Shown here: in pieces, positions 21,790-26,666 of the stretch
Numbering within the stretch: position 1 is the first letter of the stretch
Layout of the letters: each line of letters opens with the position of its first letter
DNA from: Saccoglossus kowalevskii
Taxonomy: Eukaryota; Hemichordata; Enteropneusta; Harrimaniidae
Assembly (NCBI RefSeq): GCF_000003605.2
Contig: NW_003148770.1
Coordinates: 331,304-357,969 of the forward strand
DNA: 26,666 nucleotides
Direction: 5' to 3'
Notes under the pieces: model-generated
Database searches by the model: none
Told to the model about the DNA's origin: nothing
Seen by the model: the letters and a program-made list of their open reading frames with translations, nothing else
Translations under genes and position numbers: made by a program

Positions 21790-24700
21790 AGATTGTATAA
21801 GTCGTAGTTATCATTAGTTCATTCCGTATTTTGAGAAATCTTGGAAAACAACTCAGTTGAATGCAACATATGCTAATAAATAATTTAGTACTAGAAAAAA
21901 TGATTTTAATATTAACCAATTTGCCAACGTGTTTGAGACCATGTGTTGAATTTGGGTCACGAATCATGAGTTTGTCAAAATTTTCCTGGTTTACAAGTCA
22001 CGTGACTTCATGTATGTCACATGACTTCCTCAAACGTGCTGAGGTATATTTGGAAATGTAGGTATGGTGGAGTTGGAAGGGGGGCTCCCCGGCACCAATG
22101 CTCGAGTTATAATGCGTGATATACGACGGAGTCACCATGAAGGGGCATGATTGTCACGTGGTATTCATAACAACAACAATTACCAGAGCTGCACATCTAG
22201 TCCCATACAGGAATAAACAATCCAATCCTTAAAATACCAAACACATAATAATACGCCTGCCAGTGTTTTCAATCACGAACCGAGTGGTAGGCAGATGAGG
22301 GGAGTACTGTAAAATGTAGTCCCGCGCCGAGGGTTTCGGTAACCTCAATATTTCAGGCTAAGGGAGAATATGTTCAAATCCCTCAAATTTCTAGACGTAG
22401 CACTGCATTGCCGCCTTTCATGTTTTCCCACCCACAGGTATTTTAGTATGTTAGTTGGGCGCGAATTTGACGTGGGTTAAAACGTCAAATTCTTCGGTTA
22501 TTTTTACACTTTCCGAGTAAAAACTTTACAGGTTGTTCATATAACAGAAATAAATTAAATATTAATCAACTTCATAAAAATATCGACAATTAATATGGCA
22601 TGACTTGTGACACGCTGTAGTTTTTAATTGGATATTATAAATAAATATAATTTCCTGTTTTGCTTCTGCCGGGTCGTGAGGTACTACCCATGGTATTATT
22701 ATTATCGGTTCCTTGTTAACTATCGCCACTAGCGACCGCATTAACAAGCTTATTCTTTGCGTGAGTGGTGTTGTTTACAGAAGGCTACAAAGGTCACTGA
22801 GGTCACACAACAATCGTGCTGGTTTTAACTTACAGTAAGTACGCTGAAGTACGATATCGTAATCCGGTTATAAATGTTAAGTTGTGTACACGATCTGTAT
22901 TGGCTTTATCAATATATGAATGCAATGTACTAAATAACGTATCAGGGTTTCATTTACAACAGGAAGTTCAATACATTACGGGTATAATAACATCGACATG
23001 TATGGCGACTTTAATGCGACACGGGGCAAGTTGAAAGGGTGAAAGAGTGTTCATAGTGTTCACGGAGGGAGCTTGGCCAGTATTTGTGCCAGTTCTATAG
23101 ATGTACTTCAGTATCAATCTTTGGACGACACTCAAGTACATCTTTGTGATAGCACTTTGAGCTCAGAGGTGCCCATGAGAGCTGCCGTAGATGCATATAT
23201 TGTGTGTAAAACGTGTGAACGCAGAACGGTGAGACATTCTGCAACGTAGCACGTTCTATAACCATGTTCGATTGACTAAAACACAAGTAGCTTCTTCAGA
23301 TTTCAGTCTTGGGTGTTATAGGTCATAGGCGTGAGGGAATAATTAACAATGAGTACTCGTGACGTCATTGCGAGTAACTTTGTAATGGAACAACATACAT
23401 TACATCGCAGACACTGTGGTGAATTTTATATGGTTTGCATGTTCTCAATTTTCTAATGAAAATTTCGTTATTTAATGAGCCCGGGGCAGTTTATTAGTAA
23501 TGTAAACACAAAGACGGACATGGGAACCGCAGGCTGCACCCGGGTAGTAATAGTAACAGCTTTCGTTGCATACTATTATCGTGAAATAAACAACCACGTA
23601 ATATACAAAAAGTACCGACAAAGAAACCACTTGTTGATTTCATTGTAACTATGCATAGGAGAGGGCGATAATATTAATAGGTATCGTCAGATGATTCTAC
23701 GGTATCGAACAACTTCCCATATTGCCATATCGAGTTCAACACCCACTATTGTTCAGAATAATTATCATTAATTACATATTTACACTTTATTGTATTACTT
23801 TAAATATGGCTGTTAATTATATGTGTTATATGTTGGTGGTTATCAACTAAATACCTCACTAATATATTTTGCATTAAATGTACAAGTGAATAAGAGAGAT
23901 GACATTCACATTATTTCTTCAACTAGTGGTATAATATTCCTATTGAATTGGTGCTATGTATTGATATTTTAGTCTCAGTGGAACCTGGACGTTTTTCCTA
24001 TTTCAATTTAAGGCCTTCTCCACAGTGCTCATCCGCAGTTCCGGGAAATATCTCTCTAGTTCTTGTACAGTACCGGAACGGTCCAAAAAGGTGTTCTGCA
24101 TGCATATTAGCGTACTTGAACCTGCTTGCCAGTTGAGGCAAATTGAAAATTGAGACTTTCCCGCTTCTTGATGGTGGCATTCTTCAGTTGGACCTGACCG
24201 CAACACTCCTCATCCGGTGAAGTCCTACCTAAGGGTGTTGGTGTTATTGAAGGAACTGATTTTACGGCACCCAGTCAGAAATTGATGATGAACGGCAAAT
24301 TATGTGTTGTCTTTGTGGACACTGTATTCATGGTCACCACGTTGCACGTTCATCATTTATGCGCTTGCGCATATTGCGTGGCACACTATTCTGCCTAAGC
24401 AAGAATAACGAGCATGCAAATTATTTTCATATTTTTTGCGGGTATTTTGGGAGTTGAAAATCTTTTTCAACTGAAAATCTACGTTTCTCAGTTCTTCTCG
24501 CTGCCCGCGTTTGTACTCACCCACACTCACTATACTATGATCTTTAAAACACTGTTTGAAATATGCCGCGGTCTTCTTCTAGGTTGCATATCTATTGTTG
24601 TCTTTTGACTTAAGTTTTTATATTTTTGTCCTACCCTTTGTATGCGCAAATAGAGTTACATCGTAATTAGGGAATCTAGAATTACAGAGACTTGTGCAAC

Positions 24701-25740
24701 AGCGTGCGAAGCTATGTTAGCTTAAGTTGGAGCCTAGTAATGTAGATATTGAGGGACCGGTGGAATATCATGTTACACATCGTAGTGTTGATTGGTTATT
24801 ATTTTTTAGCTGGGTTGTACTTATGCAGGTTTTCCAGGATGTGTGATGAATATTGAAAGGATGTTGGTACAATTGGTACAAACCTTAATAGTGCTAGTCG
24901 AGATGAGGTGAGAGCTAAGCATGACGCAAACCAATCAGATCCAGTCTATGCTATGGCATATACACACAAATTAGTGAGACTGATCGATTTTGGTTGAAGG
25001 AAATTTGACAGAGTAGGCTTTGCAAAGTTTAAAGGTAAAAACCCACACAGCCTGCACTGTTAGGCATCAAGAGGATCTGCAGGTGGGGAATTACACGTCT
25101 ACAATGATAGGGTAATAGTGCTGGATAACACGGCGATTAGGCAGACATTAACCCCTGCGATATAATAAATAGTTTCACTATTTGCATATCAATTATTCTA
25201 TGCATGCGTGATAGCAATCAGTGCTGTATTATATCAATTCGTGGTTAGGTAAGACTAGATTTAAATTATATTTAATGCATAGAGGGTATTACGTAACCAC
25301 ATATTAAATGCGTCTCGATTAAAACAATTTTCTCAACATAAACTTCAAGCACTTTGTGAAAGTAAGAAAGTATTAGATGTTTCTCTCAGCATCAACGGTA
25401 GACAACATGGTGAAACAGATAACATCTCATTTCGAGCCACTGTACATACACAAACTTTTGAAAATTGAAAAAATTAAAAATTATTATTGTCTGATTTAAA
25501 GGCCAAACTAACACCAATCAAATAGAAATGTATTTTCTCTCATGTGCTTAAGGCCATGCGTTACAATACAAGTCGGTGTATATTGTAAAATGTGTAAGTT
25601 TGAAATATGTATTAATACATTTTGTATTTTGTTTACCTGCAATATAATATTATTGTGAACAAACCGTTAAATCTTCAAAGAACACTGTTTATGGGGGACA
25701 AACGTGCAAAAATTGGGTCCGAAAAATAATAATGTCAAAG
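21790..25740. other. Intergenic region, one unrecognised open block
   Basis: Mostly AT-rich with no recognisable exon. It holds a TCACGTGA palindrome at 21998-22005 with a CACATGACTT near-copy 20 bp on, an AGAGGGCG motif at 23660-23667 and the GC-richer block at 24000-24206 described separately. Confidence 0.5.
24003..24206 (-). other. Open minus-strand segment, possible exon or transposon relic
   Basis: About 67 codons are open on the minus strand in a block less AT-rich than its surroundings, ending in a TGA. The end of the reading, ELERYFPELRMSTVEKAL, has the spacing of a CUE/UBA-like helix pair (LxxxFPxxxxxxVxxAL), but only half such a domain fits before the stop. A second minus-strand frame and a plus-strand frame are also open over the same bases, so the coding frame, if any, is not settled. 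I do not recognise a family. Confidence 0.2.
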
Positions 25741-25747
25741 TCACAAT

Positions 25748-26320
25748 ATATCGTTTCTAAATAGCGCTGTTGTTTATAATTTAGATATTCTAAATAGCAA
25801 ACTGAATGTCGCCGTAGTTTATAATTAAGATATTCTAAATAGCTAAAGAAATAACGCCGTAGTTTATAATTAAGATATTCTAAATAGCTACTTAAATAGC
25901 GTCGTAGTTTATAATTAAGATATTCTAAATAGCTAAATAAATAACGCCGTAGTTTATAATTAAGATATTCTAAATAGCTAAATAAATAGCGCCGTAGTTT
26001 ATAATTTAGATATTCGAAATAGATAAATAGCGCCGTAGTTTATAATTAAGATATTCTAAATAGCTAAATAAATAGCGCCGTAGTATATAATTAAGATATT
26101 CTGAATAGCTAAATAAATAACGCCGTAGTTTATAATTAAGATATTCTAAATAGCTACTTAAATAGCGTCGTAGTTTATAATTAAGATATTCTAAATAGCT
26201 AAATAAATAACGCCGTAGTTTATAATTAAAATATTTTAAATAGCTAAATAAATAGCGCCGTAGTTTATAATTAAGATATTCGAAATAGCAACCTAAATAG
26301 CACCGTAGTTTATATTTAAA
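25748..26320. repeat. 45-bp AT-rich minisatellite, about 12.5 copies
   Basis: Full units start at 25765, 25810, 25855, 25900, 25945, 25990, 26031, 26076, 26121, 26166, 26211 and 26256, with partial units at both ends. Each begins CGCCGTAGTTTATAATTAAG. The unit starting at 25990 is 41 bp long, having lost 4 bases. Because 45 is a multiple of 3 the minus strand is open for 105 codons (26323-26006) with a 15-residue repeat (YLNYKLRRYLFSYLE). This ends where the 4-base loss shifts phase, so I regard it as non-coding. Confidence 0.95.
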
Positions 26321-26380
26321 CAAGTCATTGTCAATGACACGTCCCCGTTCCGTTCATATTTGAGTGACATATACATTCAA

Positions 26381-26666
26381 AGCAGATCATGACCGAAATG
26401 CACCTGCATATGTACAACACATTGTGCTAAATCTGAACAAAATCCATCCATGCATGACTGAGATCCGGTTCTGGAATTGTGAAAATATGTGATTTTGATG
26501 CATTTTCGGCCTTAAAATGGCCATCATTCCGCTATTTGTAAGCAGATCATGAAACAAATGCACATATCTATTTGTGACATAATGTACCATGTGTGTGTGA
26601 AGTTTGAACTTGATCAATCCAGACATGTCTTGGATACGGATCCAGAACTGAATTCTTTAACAAAAT
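26381..26666. repeat. 160-bp-period diverged repeat reaching the right edge
   Basis: AGCAGATCATGACCGAAATG at 26381 recurs as AGCAGATCATGAAACAAATG at 26541, exactly 160 bp on. The similarity continues through CATATGTACAACACATTGTG / CTATTTGTGACATAATGTAC, AATCCATCCATGCATG / AATCCAGACATGTCTTGG and GATCCGGTTCTGGAATT / GATCCAGAACTGAATT. The second unit runs off the window, so copy number is unknown. Confidence 0.65.

Noticed and set aside
26006-26323. 105-codon repetitive minus-strand frame as a protein gene
   Set aside because: It is open only because the minisatellite unit is 45 bp and lacks stops in that frame. The unit with a 4-base loss ends it, and the repeat continues outside it.

Overview
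The window looks like AT-rich nuclear DNA from an invertebrate animal. It has spliced genes with GT-AG introns, TATA boxes, microsatellites, a minisatellite and small non-autonomous DNA transposons. It shows no prokaryotic gene packing. I cannot name the species. Expanded, clustered IL-17 families are known from sea urchins, oysters and other marine invertebrates, and the window fits such a genome.

The only genes I can support are a cluster of secreted interleukin-17-like cytokines. There are three intact genes, one on the plus strand (4717-6705) and two on the minus strand (12456-13828 and 20107-21663). Each is built the same way: a 21-bp coding exon 1 of exactly seven codons, a phase-0 intron of about 0.8-1.4 kb that splits the signal peptide, and one large exon 2 carrying the rest of the protein. 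Genes 1 and 3 in map order (4.7 kb and 20.1 kb) are very close paralogues in inverted orientation. The middle gene (12.5 kb) is a divergent second subtype with a different cysteine pattern.

Between the first two genes lies IL-17 wreckage of the middle subtype. A plus-strand N-terminal half (10258-10905) abuts a minus-strand cystine-knot half (11174-11008). An orphan minus-strand promoter-like block (11549-11687) resembles the promoter of the middle gene.

All three intact genes have a kB-type (Rel/NF-kB) site and a TATA box at similar positions upstream of the start codon. In the two close paralogues the kB site directly follows a conserved 12-bp box. This suggests coordinated, inducible expression of an innate immune cytokine cluster.

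The rest is non-coding as far as I can see: a compound microsatellite (3.45 kb), an AT-rich intergenic stretch (6.7-10.0 kb), a hAT-like MITE with an 8-bp target duplication (17.0 kb), two members of a hairpin MITE family (0.85 and 19.4 kb), an unrecognised GC-richer block with open frames (24.0-24.2 kb), a 45-bp minisatellite (25.7-26.3 kb) and a 160-bp-period repeat at the right edge.
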